Assembly (NCBI RefSeq): GCF_002878395.1
Contig: NC_061118.1
Span: 92,798,678 to 92,862,677, forward strand
Length of the DNA stretch: 64,000 nt
Direction: 5' to 3'
Source: Capsicum annuum
Lineage: Eukaryota > Streptophyta > Magnoliopsida > Solanales > Solanaceae
The notes beneath the pieces are model-generated. The model worked only from the letters and a program-made list of their open reading frames with translations. It made no database searches and had not been told where the DNA came from. A program made the translations under genes and the position numbers. Below, piece by piece: positions 11,151 to 23,574 of this stretch (position 1 is its first letter; each line of letters opens with the position of its first letter).

Positions 11151-14145
11151 TGTAACGCCCCAATTTTTTAAACCAAAATGCTACACGGTGCTTATGACCC
11201 CGAGGGACCACAAGCTAACCCATGACTAATATCTGTACTTGTATACTATAATTCATGATATAATAATGCAGAAAACATGCACAATAGGACATAAGGTTCA
11301 ACTAAAATAATATAATATCCATATGGGCAAAAAGTACCCAAAACAACTAATAATTGAATTTGAAAGCTAAATCTGAGCGTAAATCCAAAAGCCTCTAAGT
11401 ACTATCTAAAATAAGGAGTTGAAAAAACATGTATCCAACTAACTCCATATCACTGAACTAAAGAAATAAATGAATAAATCAAATAATGTCATCCTGGAAT
11501 GAAGAGGACTCACTGTAACTCTGTATGTTGAATATGATTGCTACAGCTGCTTTGGGACTCGTGCCTCTGAACCTATGGTGTAATATGAAAAGAAAGAACC
11601 ATAGCGCAAATGCATTAGTATGACTGGAGTATTGAGTATACGAGTGAGATAGGCTAATGCAAAGGGTTTACATGCATGAATAATACTATTGACTGACTGA
11701 TATGAATGTAGAAGTACAAATATACATACATAGTAACTAAGATCATAAGCACGTGATGGCTAAATCTGTACGCTAATACATGGCTGGAATCGTAGTTTTG
11801 ATAACATGGATGACTGTATCTAACAGCCCTGAATCTGGTTGAACTCTCTGAGTTCTATGCTATAACTGAATTTTACCGTATCTAACAGTCCTGGTATACT
11901 GATATCTGAAGAACTGTCTGAGTTCTTTTACTGAGATTAATACTGAAACTATGGGAGGTAGTTGTTTAATTGAAATGCCCCATATATGCCATTATGGCTA
12001 AGATGGGGTCCAATCTCTGCCCTGACTTAAAGGGTGTCAATACCGCACCACTAGTAAGGACAACATGTGAGCAACCCTCATATAACAGGTAACTCTAGTG
12101 AGAGCAGTGAGAACCCTCATATAATAGGTTAAGCCACCTCATCTACCCTCATAAAATAGGCTATGATGTCTCAACCTATGCTGGCTACATAGTTGTGGAA
12201 TGCAAGGATGACTGCTAAGAATCACACCCTTATATACAAGTGAGTTCCCATCCTTGGGTTCACTCGGTGCTAACTTCTACTCCCATCTGAAGAGACTAAA
12301 AATTATTTAACTAAATATACATGGACAGATTAACTAACTTCCGTTGATTGACGGAGTAGTACTATTATCTGAGAGTTAACTGGGATCATGATATTTCTCA
12401 GGTTTCCTGAGTCACATGACAGACTGAGTTCTATAAATTATAGCTTGACTAAGATTATCGTTACAACATGGCATGGCTCTAGGCACACAACTATGTTTTT
12501 TGTGTACGAATACCCCCAGGACTCGATAGAAGAAAATTAACACATATGACATAACTTGATCATAAGATTGGAGTCCACAATTCTCTATATCAAAAGTAGG
12601 GGATAGTATACTTTATGTATTTAATCAACTTCTCAAACATGGTAGGGAAATCATGGATATAATTTGCACACAAAATTCATATTTCCATTATCATACATAC
12701 TTCATGCCATTACCATAAGAATACATAAATAGCATGGGCATTCATATTGAAGTGTATAACTAACATGGAATTGTCATTTAGATATCATGAAATTATGTAA
12801 ATACAGACTTCTAACATCCTAGGCATTTTATGAAACACCTTACATGCATTTTTTAAGGTATAGGTGGATTTCATACTTGCATTAGTTCAACCTACCCAAA
12901 GTTCATGATTTTCAACCAACAATTATATATATTCAATGAAAAACATCCTTAGATATCATCTTAAAACTTAAACAACAATCATCAATATGTACATAATTAT
13001 ACCACCACAAAAGTTTACAAAATAACATTTAAAAGCATGGTTCTTGAACTCTATGAATGAATTGAATCCATAGATGAACACTACACATACCTTAAAGCTT
13101 GATCTTGAAAGAGATCTAATATTTCTGAAGGTTCCTAAAGAAATCCTTAGGCTTGCCCTTGATTTTTCTTGACTAGGGTATAACCCCTTTGGGAAAGAAT
13201 GTTCTTGTTCCTGAGGGGATGATCTTGAGAGAAAACCCTAATCTTGTGGTTGAAAGTGTATAAGAGAGCTTTTTGAGATGTTTTAACTAAAGAGAATGGA
13301 ATATAATACATTCCTTAAGGGTTATAAGTCGTGGGAAATGAAGGGAAAAGACCAAAATACCCTTATGAAATAAATTCCAGTTGCTGAAAATAATAGCTGA
13401 CGATATTTGTGACAAGGCATAAAAAATATGGTAAGCCATCAAAAATGTCGTCACACAGAAGCTGAAATTGATGGTTTCTTCCTAAGTCTTATGACCTTCG
13501 TGGTAGGGAATCACAAATGTGGTAAGATACCACGAATGTTGTAACTTAGGATCTAGTTTTGGCCTAAGGCTGATGAACTTCGTGGTAGGGCATCACAAAT
13601 ATGGTAAGCTACCACAAATGTCATCACACAGGAGCTGGATTCTGCCTAAGACTGATGACCTTCGTGATAGGGCATCACAAATATGGTAAGCTACCACAAA
13701 TGTCATCACTTAGGATCTAGTTTCTGCCTAAGGCTGACTAGCTTTGTGGTAGGGCATGACAAATGTTGTAAGCTACCACGAATGTCATCACACTGTTTCC
13801 ACCTAACATGCTGGAGTAAAATAAGAATAACTCTTTGCTCCGATATCAGATTTAGGAGAAATTGGCATCGTTGGAAATATAATTAAATTATCTATCTGTT
13901 GATAGGTCATTCGCATAGAAATTCCAAGTATAATGAGAGATATTCTCATTTGAATTTTACTATACCAATATCCTTCTCAAGAATTCAATCGGTAAGGAAT
14001 GTTTTGATTTGTCTGATAACTGGGAGTTATTTGAAGCCTTAATATACATCTAACTTACTCATAAAACTATAAAAGAACCATGATGTACTATTCATGATCT
14101 TGGTACATGGCTCTAATATTGGTTTGGATTTTTTGGGGTATTACA
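11151..14145 (-). mobile_element. E3: solo LTR (2995 bp) with 5-bp target duplication
   Basis: Plus-strand text runs from TGTAACGCCCC to TTTTGGGGTATTACA, the reverse of TGTAATACCCC...GGGGCGTTACA. It is flanked by GGGCC (11146-11150) and GGGCA (14146-14150), a target duplication with one change. The sister E2 LTR has the empty site at 4990-4994 (ATTAGGGCCTAGTCATGA). No internal region follows either end, so a full element was probably reduced to one LTR by recombination. The LTR family is that of E9: the four-copy motif lies at 12075, 12114, 12146 and 12227 with the same spacing as in E9. Confidence 0.9.
13400..13795. repeat. ~84-bp tandem repeat inside E3
   Basis: Four to five degenerate units start near 13405, 13489, 13573, 13657 and 13738. 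Each carries CTTCGTGGTAGGGCATCACA, then GGTAAGCTACCAC. The arms GTGGTAG and CTACCAC are inverted, so each unit can form a hairpin. In the other members of the LTR family (E1, E9, E10) the corresponding part holds a different, GC-rich set of quasi-palindromes. Confidence 0.85.
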
Positions 14146-16183
14146 GGGCAAAGTCATGATGGGTATCTTAAGTTCATCAAGGAAAGAAGACCACCCCATT
14201 AGCCTAGACAACAAGAACACAATATAACTAGTAGTAGGTGAGTTTCAAACATATAATAAGATAGAATCGAGTTTCGAATATATAATAAAATAGAGCTGAG
14301 TTTAATCATCAAACAAGATATATAAATCAATAACAAAAGGGATTTAAGAATCCACAACACAATCCTCCCAAAGTATGTCCTCAAAGCCCATAAGAAACCA
14401 AATGTCAACCTTATTCGTGACATTTTCTTGATCATAGCCAAAATCCCACAGAAAAACTCTAAGTCATAAGTAAAGATAAAACTATGAAATAAGGGCCTTT
14501 TGAGATTGGAAGCTCACCACTTCAAAGATGACACTCGGACAATCAAAAAATCGCGTACGACTATGTAAGGAAACAAAAGTGTCTTTGGATCCTACATCAT
14601 ATGGGGATATAGTGTCTGGAGATGGTTAGCGGGGTGAGCACTAGCATGTTAAATTAGGGAAAGGATAAAATAATGTGATGATCAATTGATCTAAAACCAT
14701 TTAAAAATATATGTACTCAATCAGATATACATATATAACGTGTAGGAATAGGGAAAAAGGTTTAGCATAAAGTTTAAGACATTAGCTTGGACTGTATAGT
14801 CATCCCGTCATCTAGGTACCCATGGGCTATATGTGTTTAGCTCCTACTACTAAGTGGCTCAATGCGTGTTAGCCACACAAACCTAAGAGACTCAAGGAAG
14901 ACCAAGAAATTCCCTAACCCCACATCATTAAATGAAATATATATATAAAGTGTGAACTATGCACACGGTCGGCAAAACCCCTATGTTGGTAAATGTGAAA
15001 AAAAATTTACACATTTCCATTTCTAATAAAGATTCATCCATTACGTTTTATACCATTAGTATCGTTATACAAATTATGCGGCAAGCTTATATCATTATTC
15101 CTTTCCAATTATTCGTCACGTTGGGGCAATGCCCGGACACTCATGATTTATCAAGTCAAATTTGGACAATGCCTCGACCCCCATAGTTTTTAAAACTCAA
15201 CATAGGGAATGACTCGACCCCCATAAAATATAATTAATTCAACACATGACCAACAAGTCCTTCCGAAATCCTATTTATCCACTTAACCATTTGTGCAATA
15301 CAATAGATTAAAGGTGGCAAGCCAAATTATGAGATTATCCATATTTTAAAGCCAATTATGCACGTGGGTTAAGGGCAATACAATTTCCAAAACCAATTCC
15401 AAACCAAAATCATTAGTTTAGAGGGGTTCCTTAACCCTTACCCTATATCACCATGCCCATCTACCCAATTAGTTCAAAAATCATTAATAAAGCATAAATT
15501 ATGCAAATAAAATCATGGTAACACCATTCAAACAACAATCATTCAAAACCCTTAAGCTAAATTTCCAAACAAATAATTAAAACCATGTAACTATCAATAT
15601 TACATGCCTTGAATAAAACACAAGTTTGTAGGGAAGAGATACAAGCTTGAGAATATCAATCTTTTTAGAAGAAACCATACAAATTGACCCCTCTATGCTC
15701 AATCCCTTTTAAACCTTAGTTATTCATGCTTGGAGAATTATAGAGAGTTTAAGAGTAGTTTATGATTGTCTATATGATGAAAATAACCCCTTTAGATATT
15801 TTATGGTCGTGGATTATGATTGAAGAAAAAGGGAAATACACAAAGTACCCTCAATTAAAAGTGAAAAAATTGGTCGCTAGTCATTACGGGTCACGTCACG
15901 ACTTATGAAGACTGCGTATGTGTCATTTCCTAGACTCATAGTCTGGCAGTGGCTCAAGTTATCCTTCACTAGTTTGGTCACGAGTTACACCCTACGACTC
16001 ATGACTAGACTTTATGGTTCATAGAGTCCGAGTCATACTAAGGACTGAAACTTTGGCCACTCTACTAGTTTGGTCACGTGACCCTCCTTATGACTTATGA
16101 CTATACCTTATGACTCATGAGGTGTCAGTCATAGCCTAAGAAGTAAACTAAAAATCTTAGAGGAAAAAATTCAAGGTGTTACA

Positions 16184-17540
16184 TTGAATGAAGAGATGAT
16201 ATTATATGTTCTCTTGAAAGGATGGATGGTCCAAATCTAATAATGAAAGATAGAAGTTGACTTATTGAACTTCATCCTTTGAATCAGGAATCCTTAAACT
16301 AACTTATTCATGTCCTGAGCTTCTATATAGAATCTTTTAACTTTGCATTATTTCTTAGAGGCGATCTTACATAACATCATATGTATATCTGAAATAACAC
16401 TCATTGATAACATAGAAATTTGTTCAAACTAAGTCATGAGTGTAATAGAAATGAAGTCTAAAGATAAAGTCATTTGACTCATAAAGATTTAGAGATAATT
16501 TTTTGGACAATATCTCCATATCTTAATCATCATGCCGGATCATTTCCCTAAAAAATTAGTAAAAGCGTTAGAGGTCATAACAAAGTAATAGATGCATAAA
16601 TCAAGAGAAAATGGAGAAGAAACATTGTCTGGATTATTATGGAAAGGAACGGTGGATCAGGTAATGCATTTTGTCATGCTTAACATTGTCAACATTTTTA
16701 ATTCACTATTTCTGCATGCAAAGAAAAAAATTTTGGTTTGAGAGACTGACTGTGTTTGTATTGCCTTGCTCTTCATATGCACCTTCTTTATCATTGATTT
16801 TCAAGATTTTCTGATCTTAAGGTGCGATCTTTGTGGAATTTTGGAGGATCTTCCTACAAAATTCATCCCTATTTTATAACATAGACAATCTCAAGCTTCT
16901 TTTTAACTTATGTCATCTTTTAGTATGGAATTTTTGAGATCTTTTAAAAAATTCTGCCCAGTCTAGAATGCAAAATACATGATTTCTTTCAGATTAGTGT
17001 AACTTAAATTTTGAGAACTATCTCAAATATTTTTCCCCGGCTTCAACTTTAGCAATGTCTAGTGTTCAAATATGTAGAAAATGTCAAGTCTTGTAGAATT
17101 TTGGAGACCTCAAAAATTCTACCCTAGTTACATGCTTTAATTATCATCTTAATATAACTTGGGGACAATCCTCTAGATGAATTTTTCAGATTCTCTCAAA
17201 GATTCTTCCGTAGTTTATATGGGAATTCCATGGAGAATATGATCGATCATGTGTGGCATCTATGTATCCCATTGATGTAGGAATCATATTAAACGTAGTT
17301 TCAACATAAATGAAAAGATAAATTTTATAAGAGATTGCCCAAAGACTACATAGGCTGCCTATATATCTCATTTTGGAGAATTCAAGTTAAATGTAGTCTG
17401 TTCAAAGAAAAAAAGAATATTTAATATTTTTGACAATGTGAACGAAGCTAATACAGGCAACCTACATATTCCACTTGGGAAAATAGATCGAACATAAATC
17501 ATTACAACTAAAAAGTGTGATTACAAGGAAATCGAACAAT
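16184..17540. repeat. Degenerate two-type repeat modules beside E4
   Basis: No coding sequence recognised. Type 1 module, a word like GAATTTTGGAGGACCTCC followed by AAAATTCTGCCC, occurs near 16836, 16930, 17010 and 17096. Type 2, a word like GGCTGCCTATATATCTCATT followed by a phrase ending AACGTAGTT, occurs near 17250, 17352 and 17455, about 100 bases apart. I associate such modules with Tat/Ogre-like elements of Solanaceae from memory of similar sequences; that link is not proven here. 16184-16830 shows no structure that I can name. Confidence 0.5.
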
Positions 17541-17559
17541 AAAGTGTGATTACAAGAAA

Positions 17560-19330
17560 ATAAAGTGATAAAGTTTAACTACAAGGAAATAAAAAAGAGA
17601 AAGTATGATTACGAAAAAAGGACACAATAACTTCAAAATACAAGATAGAAGGATGCCAAAAGTGCATCATTGAGGAAACTTTAGGCTTGTTTGCGACTGA
17701 TAATGCAAATGTCCACTTCTTGTGATTGGGCAATAGATTATTATTAGTATTAGTTGTACCTTCTACAAGTGTTATCTCCTTGTTGTTAATCAGATCTGAA
17801 TTTGGTACTTGAGAGTGATACATTTCTCCATATTATGTCCAATAACTCCAAAGTGGTAAACATATCGCTTGTTTAGATAATAACAATTAGGGAAAGTATT
17901 TACAGGCTTTGCTTCGATTAGATCCAGTAATCTTACCACTTTTAACCTTTCATAAAGATGATAAAATGATTATCTTACTGTGAAGATTCTGAAAGGCTTC
18001 TATTAATGGTTAGCACGAGGAGCATTATTTAGAAAGTTTTTTTGTAAAGGTTCAGCATGATATGTTTCTTGCATATTTAGATCAAATAGTGAGAATTCCT
18101 AGCATTGGGTTGGTATCTTGGGGATCATTTATAATTTGATGAACTTCCTTGAGTCATTACCCACATTACTTCTTTCTTATTTTTCTTTCCATTTCCAAAA
18201 AAAGCCATTCTAGAAGCCCTTTTGAGTGGATTACTATTTTGTCAAACTTTTTATCCTCCTTGTCCTGAGGCCATCCTCAATCATATCTCTAGTCTTGACA
18301 ATTTTAGTAAATGTTTTTCCAGCCATCATCACCATGTGGTCAAAATATTCTAAACTTAGTTCATGGACAAAGTAATTGATCATTTCAGCTTTTTCCATCG
18401 GAGGATGTACCTTGGTTGCCTCTTCTCTCCACCATATGTAATATTCATAAAACCTATTATTTGATTTCTTCCTTTTCTTTCTAAAATATATTCAATTAGG
18501 AATAATTTCGACATAAAACTTGTAATGACCCACAAAAACATTTTTCAAGTTATCCCAAGTGTGACATTTAGTCATATATTATTTAGCATTCCATTCTAGA
18601 GCCTTTCCACTCAAACTTTGAATTACCAGATTGACCTGCATTTCTTTATTTTTTCTCACACTAATAAAGTTTTTACAATAAGTTTTCAACAGAAATAAGA
18701 GATTTTCAGACCCATCAAACTTTTTGAATTTGGGGATCTTGTAACTAAGAGGAAATTTGATCTTTGGAAATGCACACAATTTTTCATAATTCAAATTTTG
18801 GTTAATTTCAATCCCTAGAAGGCTTCTCATTATATCATCCAAGGCCTTGAACTTTTTATTTAGAATCTCAGTATTATACACCCTTGGATTATCCTCAATT
18901 TTAACATAATGTCAATATCTTAGTAGTATAACCTCTAAGTTTGTGTTCCTATCTGGATGGTAGCATCGGTATACACCAGTGGAGTGTAGTATGGCAATGA
19001 TATAGTCTAAATCTCCAGAGGTGAGAAGAATGAATATTTTGAGAAGTGGTAAAATGACATCCATCATCCAATCCTTCTAATGCCAACAACATAGGACTTT
19101 TTTGTCAAACATCAGGAGGCAGAGTCATTTTTAGGGGAGTCTGAGAAGGTGTTATGCTCTTCATCAGCATGAACCTTAGTTCAACAATTTTATATTCCAA
19201 ACCAGCAATGACCTTGGGGGTTATTTCTCTAAAAATAAAGTGATTACAGTCCATTGCCACATACAAGGTGGGGACTGACTCAAATGAAGTGTATATGCTG
19301 ATCAAACTAAGATCCATAGTTGAACTAGTC
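17560..19330 (-). pseudogene. E4: Tat/Ogre-like gag remnant
   Basis: Minus strand. The clearest part is 18881-18579: KIPKFKKFDGSENLLF, then LKTYCKNF and IQSLSGKALEWN, the pattern of gag in the Tat/Ogre branch (KFKVPxFxKYxG...HLxxYC...SLxGxALxWY). Downstream, at about 18490-18330, come phrases of the form RFYEYYIWWREEATKVHPPME and LEYFDHMVMMAGKTF, also gag-like. At about 17830-17680 a HHSGVIGHNMEKC-type stretch resembles the end of a zinc-binding region. An upstream part at 19317-19105 is open but weaker in similarity. Stops and frameshifts throughout. Pol was not found; it would lie below 17500, where only repeat modules remain. Confidence 0.55.
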
Positions 19331-22049
19331 TTTCTATTAGCCCAAGTAAGAATTGATGAGTTTGTAATGGCTTTCTTGACTTAGACCATGTGAAATACTG
19401 ATGTTTTTCCAGCGATTAAGCATCCCTCTAAAAAGAAAGAAAAATAATCAAAAGGTGAAATTGTTGGTTCATGAATTATAATAATTAACCAACGTAATAT
19501 ATGAAAAGTGTAACATATTTTATTTAGAACAGACTATTTTAGAATTTAAGGTAGGGAAATTGGGAAAGTATTTGAATTATCAGAATTTTAACGATTCGAT
19601 GGATTTTGACATCTGACGGCAAAAACAAAGTTTTGAACCGAAATAATTATGTGATTTGAAGAGATCGGTGTTCATAAATAAACTTCATAATAAGGCCTAT
19701 TTTTAAAGTTGTTTTGACAATAACAGTCTTACCATAAAATAAAATATTTGTAACACAAGTGAAAGAAAAAGTAATTTGTAAGAGCAATGTGGTTAATGTG
19801 AATTCGACAATGGCCTAACGAATTTTTTAATAAAATTTATGTAAAGTGGAAGGAATTTTATTGACGGACTTTTAAGAGGTTTTTAGGTGGATCCAAATTC
19901 TGAATCTTATATGCCTAATAACACTTTAAAACTTTGAAATAGAACAATGGACTAGTCTTGTTTAAAGCCAAACATATGTTATTTAAGCACACAGATCAAG
20001 AAAATGAAGACAAAGTAAAATAATAAAATACTTTAGCACATAAATTATTTTTAACGTGTCCTAACATACATGGGATCTTTCAATCCAAAGGTAAGACTAA
20101 CATTGGAAGGATATACCCACCATTAGTAAGACGTTCCATTTCCCTCTCTCTCCTCCCCCTCCCCCTCCTCCTCCTAAAAAAAAAGAAAATAATACAAATT
20201 TCAAGAATAAATCAAATGGGTACACAAAGTGAGTGAAAGGGAAAATACATGATATTAGTCACACGTAGGGGAGAAAATCTAAACTAAACCTCCTTGGGAG
20301 TCCTTCAATCTTAAAATTTATAAATACCTTTTAATTAAAGATCTCCTCTTGATTACAATAAAACATACTATATAAATAAAATCTTAAGAACCAAGGAACA
20401 ATGGCCATACAATCTGACATCATATATTTCAATTCAAAACATAAAGGATGATCGTCTGTTATGAATCATAGTCAATAGATACAAGGTGGTCTTATAATAG
20501 GCCCAATACTCCTATGTTATTTGGTCGTCCTAGGCTATGCCTAAACAAATTTTAGGTTTTGTGCTATCCTTGGTATCTAGAGTGGGCTTCGACCAAGTTC
20601 TTAAGTGGAAATCTTGGTTTTGGAAGTACAAACAACCATTGAATGCTTAATGTACCAATTAACTGTTATATTTCGAACACTTATATTTGGAATTGATCAA
20701 TTGGCGAAACGACAACTGTGAAATCCCAAATAGTTTAAATATGAAATGAGGAAGCATGCCATAAATGAAACAATTATTAATTGTACTACAAACGTAACAA
20801 CTAATACAAATATTATCTTATCACATAAAATCTTTGTTGTTAGAACCTAGATGAATCACCAGCAGATTGTCCATTATGTATTGATCGATTTTCAAAAAGT
20901 CAAAAAATTGACGAAAAAAGACTCTATTTGATTTTATTTAGGAAAAATAGAGCTAGCCTTAATTTTTTTAGAAAAATTAAGAATCCATTTAAAAATGTAA
21001 TTTTGAAAGAAACCCTTTTAAAAATAACTAGAGTCCAGGTGAGAGATTCAATAAATTCGAAAGAATGTGCTAGGTGCATTCAAAAATCCAAAAAGTGTGG
21101 TTTCCGATGGATTAAATTTATTTGGCTAATCTTGAAAAATTTCTTAAGCTATAAAATCTCAAAGTCATTATAGAAAAATATTGAATTTATTTGAAAAACC
21201 TTTTTGAAATGAATAGAATTTATTTGGTACTAATCCATTAAATTTATAATAAGTAATAAAATAAACTAAAAATCAAGATTTCAAAATAATTCTAACTTTA
21301 ACAATTTCATCCAAATTAAGACTTTAGGATAAATTAGTAAACCCAACATCATCAACATGGATTTCTGATGAGCCATTAATAACTATGAAAGAATATAATT
21401 AAATCCTCAAGTTATTCTTTGAGCTTATGTTTGCCAAAATAAATGATTTTTAAATAAAATATTAAATAACCAAAATGAAGTGACCAATTTTAGTATAAAC
21501 CTACTCGTCGGGGATTCATCTAAATTATGTTTAACTACAAATAAAAAGTTAAATTAATTACAAGAAAACAAACGAGAAAAAGTGAAATTTGTGCCCCTTT
21601 CTTGCCCCTTTTAACCCTTCACAACCTTTGGGCCTATTTTTGTGGACTTTTCTGCCCCCTTTTAGATTTTTATATCAGTATATCATAATTTATTCTCTAC
21701 ATGTTTTCTGTATACTTGGTGTATTCAGTCATATATACACATCCTTTGATCCTCTAGCAATATATTAACATTCCTTTCCTTATACACCACCTGTATATTA
21801 TGTATATTTACTATAATATTGTAAATCCATGTATACAACCTTGTTTTATTAAAAAATAAGGCATTTGGACTTGTAGAAGATATAGGCCTCTTTGTCCCAT
21901 AGATAAATAAATGTAATGGAGTCCGTTGGGACTCAAATCAATGTCACATGCATTAACAAAAATATAAAGATTAGAATTTTTTCAAATAGTACTTTTATAA
22001 CATCTCAATAAAGCAACATGTAAATTTGTTATTCATATATGTCCATTAT
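19331..22049. other. AT-rich non-coding stretch, origin unclear
   Basis: No credible gene or named element. It contains a polypyrimidine tract of C, T and CCT repeats at about 20133-20177 and long AT-rich stretches. The words GTGCTAGGTGCATTCAAAA near 21067 recall the GGTGTTAGGCACC leader of Tat-like elements seen better at 37900-38060. Open frames here are short and of biased composition; I treat them as chance. Confidence 0.4.
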
Positions 22050-23574
22050 ATATGAATATTTAGGAGAGAGTGGTCGAGTTGAAGTTGAGGAGGATAGTGG
22101 CTATCTTGGAAAATCAGTTTGGATTTATGCCCAGGCGCTCGACGACAGAGGCAATTCAACTGGTGCAGAGACTGGTGGAACAGTATAGGGAAAGGAAAAG
22201 AGATCTGCACATGGTGTTTATCGACTTGGAAAAGGTGTACGACAAAGTCCCTAGGGAGGTGCTTTGGAGATTCTTCGAGGTAAGTGGGGTACTGGTGGTG
22301 TATATTAGAGAAATCAAGGACATGTATAATTAAGATAAGACTCAGGTGAGGATGGCGGGAGGAGACTCAGAGTATTTCTCTATCTTGATGGGGTTGCATC
22401 AGGGATCCACTCTTAGCCCATTTTTGTTTGCTTTGGTGATGGATGTGTTGACGTGGCGTATTTAAGGAGAGGTACCTTAGTGTATGATTTTAGCTGATGA
22501 TGTAGTTTTGATTGATGAGACGCGGGTGGGTGTGAATGATAAATTAGTGGTGTGGAGATAGACCCTTGAGTCTAAAGGTTTCAGATTGGGCAGGAGTAAG
22601 ACAGAATATTTGGAATGCAAGTTTAATGACGTGAGGCAGGAAGACGAAGTGGTAGTAAGGTTGGATTCCCAGATAGTGTGTAAGAGGGATAGTTTCAAGT
22701 ATCTAAGGTCCATGATTCAGGGGAATGGTGAGATTGACGAGGATGTCTCCCATCGTATTGAAGTAGGATAGATAAAGTGGATGCTCACCTCGGGGGTGTT
22801 GTGTGATAGGAAGGTGCCACCCAAGCTTAAAGGAAAATTCTACAGGGTGGCAGTCTGGCCGGCCATGTTGTATGGAGAGAAATGTTGGCCAGTCAAGAAC
22901 TCTCACATTCAAAAATTGAAGGTGGCAGAAATGCAGATGTTGCGTTGGGTGTGTTGGCTTAATAGGGGTGATAGAGTTCGAAATGAGACTATTTAGGAAA
23001 AGGTTGGTGTGGCTTTAGTGGAAGACAAGATGCGAAAAGTCCGATTGAGATGGTTCGAGCATGTGATGAGGAGGGGCAGAAATGCCCCAATTCATAGGTA
23101 TGCGAAGCTTGGTTTGGATGGTTTCAGGCGGGGTAGAGGTAGGCTGAAGAAATACTGGAGAGAGGTGATCAGGCGAGACATGGAGCTGTTACAGCTCACT
23201 AAGGACATGACCCTAGATAGAAAGATCTGGAGGGCGCGGATTAGGATAGAAGGCTAGTTCCAGTTTGAGTCATTTGGGTAGGGAATTACTTTGTAGAAGT
23301 AGTATTCTTGCTAGAACACTTTTTGTATGATTTATTACGAATGTGCTTACTCTTCTTAGTTTATTATCCCTTATGGGTGGCATATTTTTGTCTTGACAAC
23401 TTGTTCTATGCCTTATTAAGTATTTTTCTATTATTCCTTTTCTTGAGTCAGGGGTCTATCGAAAACAGCCTTTCTACTTCTCTTGAAGTATTGGTATGGA
23501 CTGCGTACTCGTACCCCCCCAAACCCCACTATGTGGGAATATACTGGGTTTGTTGTTATTGTTGTTGTTGTTTT
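22050..23574 (+). mobile_element. E5: 5'-truncated RTE-type LINE
   Basis: A non-LTR retrotransposon copy lacking the endonuclease and the start of RT. It holds the RT C-terminal two-thirds (22070-23257), a ~300-bp 3' UTR with TACTCGTACCCCCCCAAACC and TATGTGGGAATATACTGGG, and a TTG-rich tail (about 23550-23570). The 3' UTR end and tail match my memory of plant RTE elements. Possible 15-bp target duplication: ATATATGTCCATTAT (22035-22049) and ATATTTGTCTATTAT (23575-23589), 13 of 15 identical, exactly at the two ends. Confidence 0.85.
22070..23257 (+). pseudogene. LINE reverse transcriptase fragment (RTE clade)
   Basis: The enzyme copies element RNA into DNA at the target site. Motifs in order: [17 protein letters not shown] (22110-22165), [12 protein letters not shown] (about 22219), a QGSTLSPFLFALVMDVL block (22400-22450), the catalytic LADDVVLIDE (about 22490-22520, FADD expected), [22 protein letters not shown] (thumb), [21 protein letters not shown] and the C-terminal [15 protein letters not shown] and MTLDRKIW. 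Interrupting stops lie near 22331, 22464, 22474, 22560, 22769, 22994 and the natural end is at 23255-23257. Most of the frame is otherwise kept, so decay is mainly by point stops. Confidence 0.88.

Larger units (their letters stand above)
3605..16183 (-). mobile_element. E2: Tekay-like tandem array sharing one LTR, interrupted by E1 and E3
   Basis: Read on the minus strand the order is: LTR (16183 down to 11127, with solo LTR E3 inside), primer-binding site, gag, protease, RT, RNase H, integrase, chromodomain, polypurine tract (about 6310-6291), LTR (6290-4971), a second primer-binding site, and a second gag copy cut off at 3605 by E1. The second gag segment aligns by eye with about 9785-11126 along its full length. 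LTR-internal-LTR-internal with a single shared middle LTR is the product expected from unequal recombination between elements. The two LTRs differ by about 500 bases of extra sequence at 14190-14690 in the upper copy. No intact frame remains. Confidence 0.8.
11127..16183 (-). repeat. E2 upper LTR, split by solo LTR E3
   Basis: The two parts are 11127-11150 and 14146-16183. The outer border reads CAAGGTGTTACA, i.e. TGTAACACC at the minus-strand start. The content parallels 4971-6290 (compare 15600-15780 with 5760-5930), with an extra ~500 bases at 14190-14690. Quasi-palindromes such as TATGACTCATGAGGTG and GTCACGAGTTACACC lie at 15880-16140, 40-300 bases into the LTR. Confidence 0.75.

Noticed and set aside
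13400..13795. Centromeric satellite
   Set aside because: Only about 400 bases, four to five units, bounded within a solo LTR.
20133..20177. Polypurine tract of a minus-strand element
   Set aside because: The minus strand is purine-rich, but no LTR start (TG) or sister copy lies beside it; kept as simple low-complexity sequence.
20928..21173. 81-residue lysine-rich open frame as a gene
   Set aside because: AT-driven Lys/Phe composition, no motif, and the text overlaps a likely Tat-like leader phrase.
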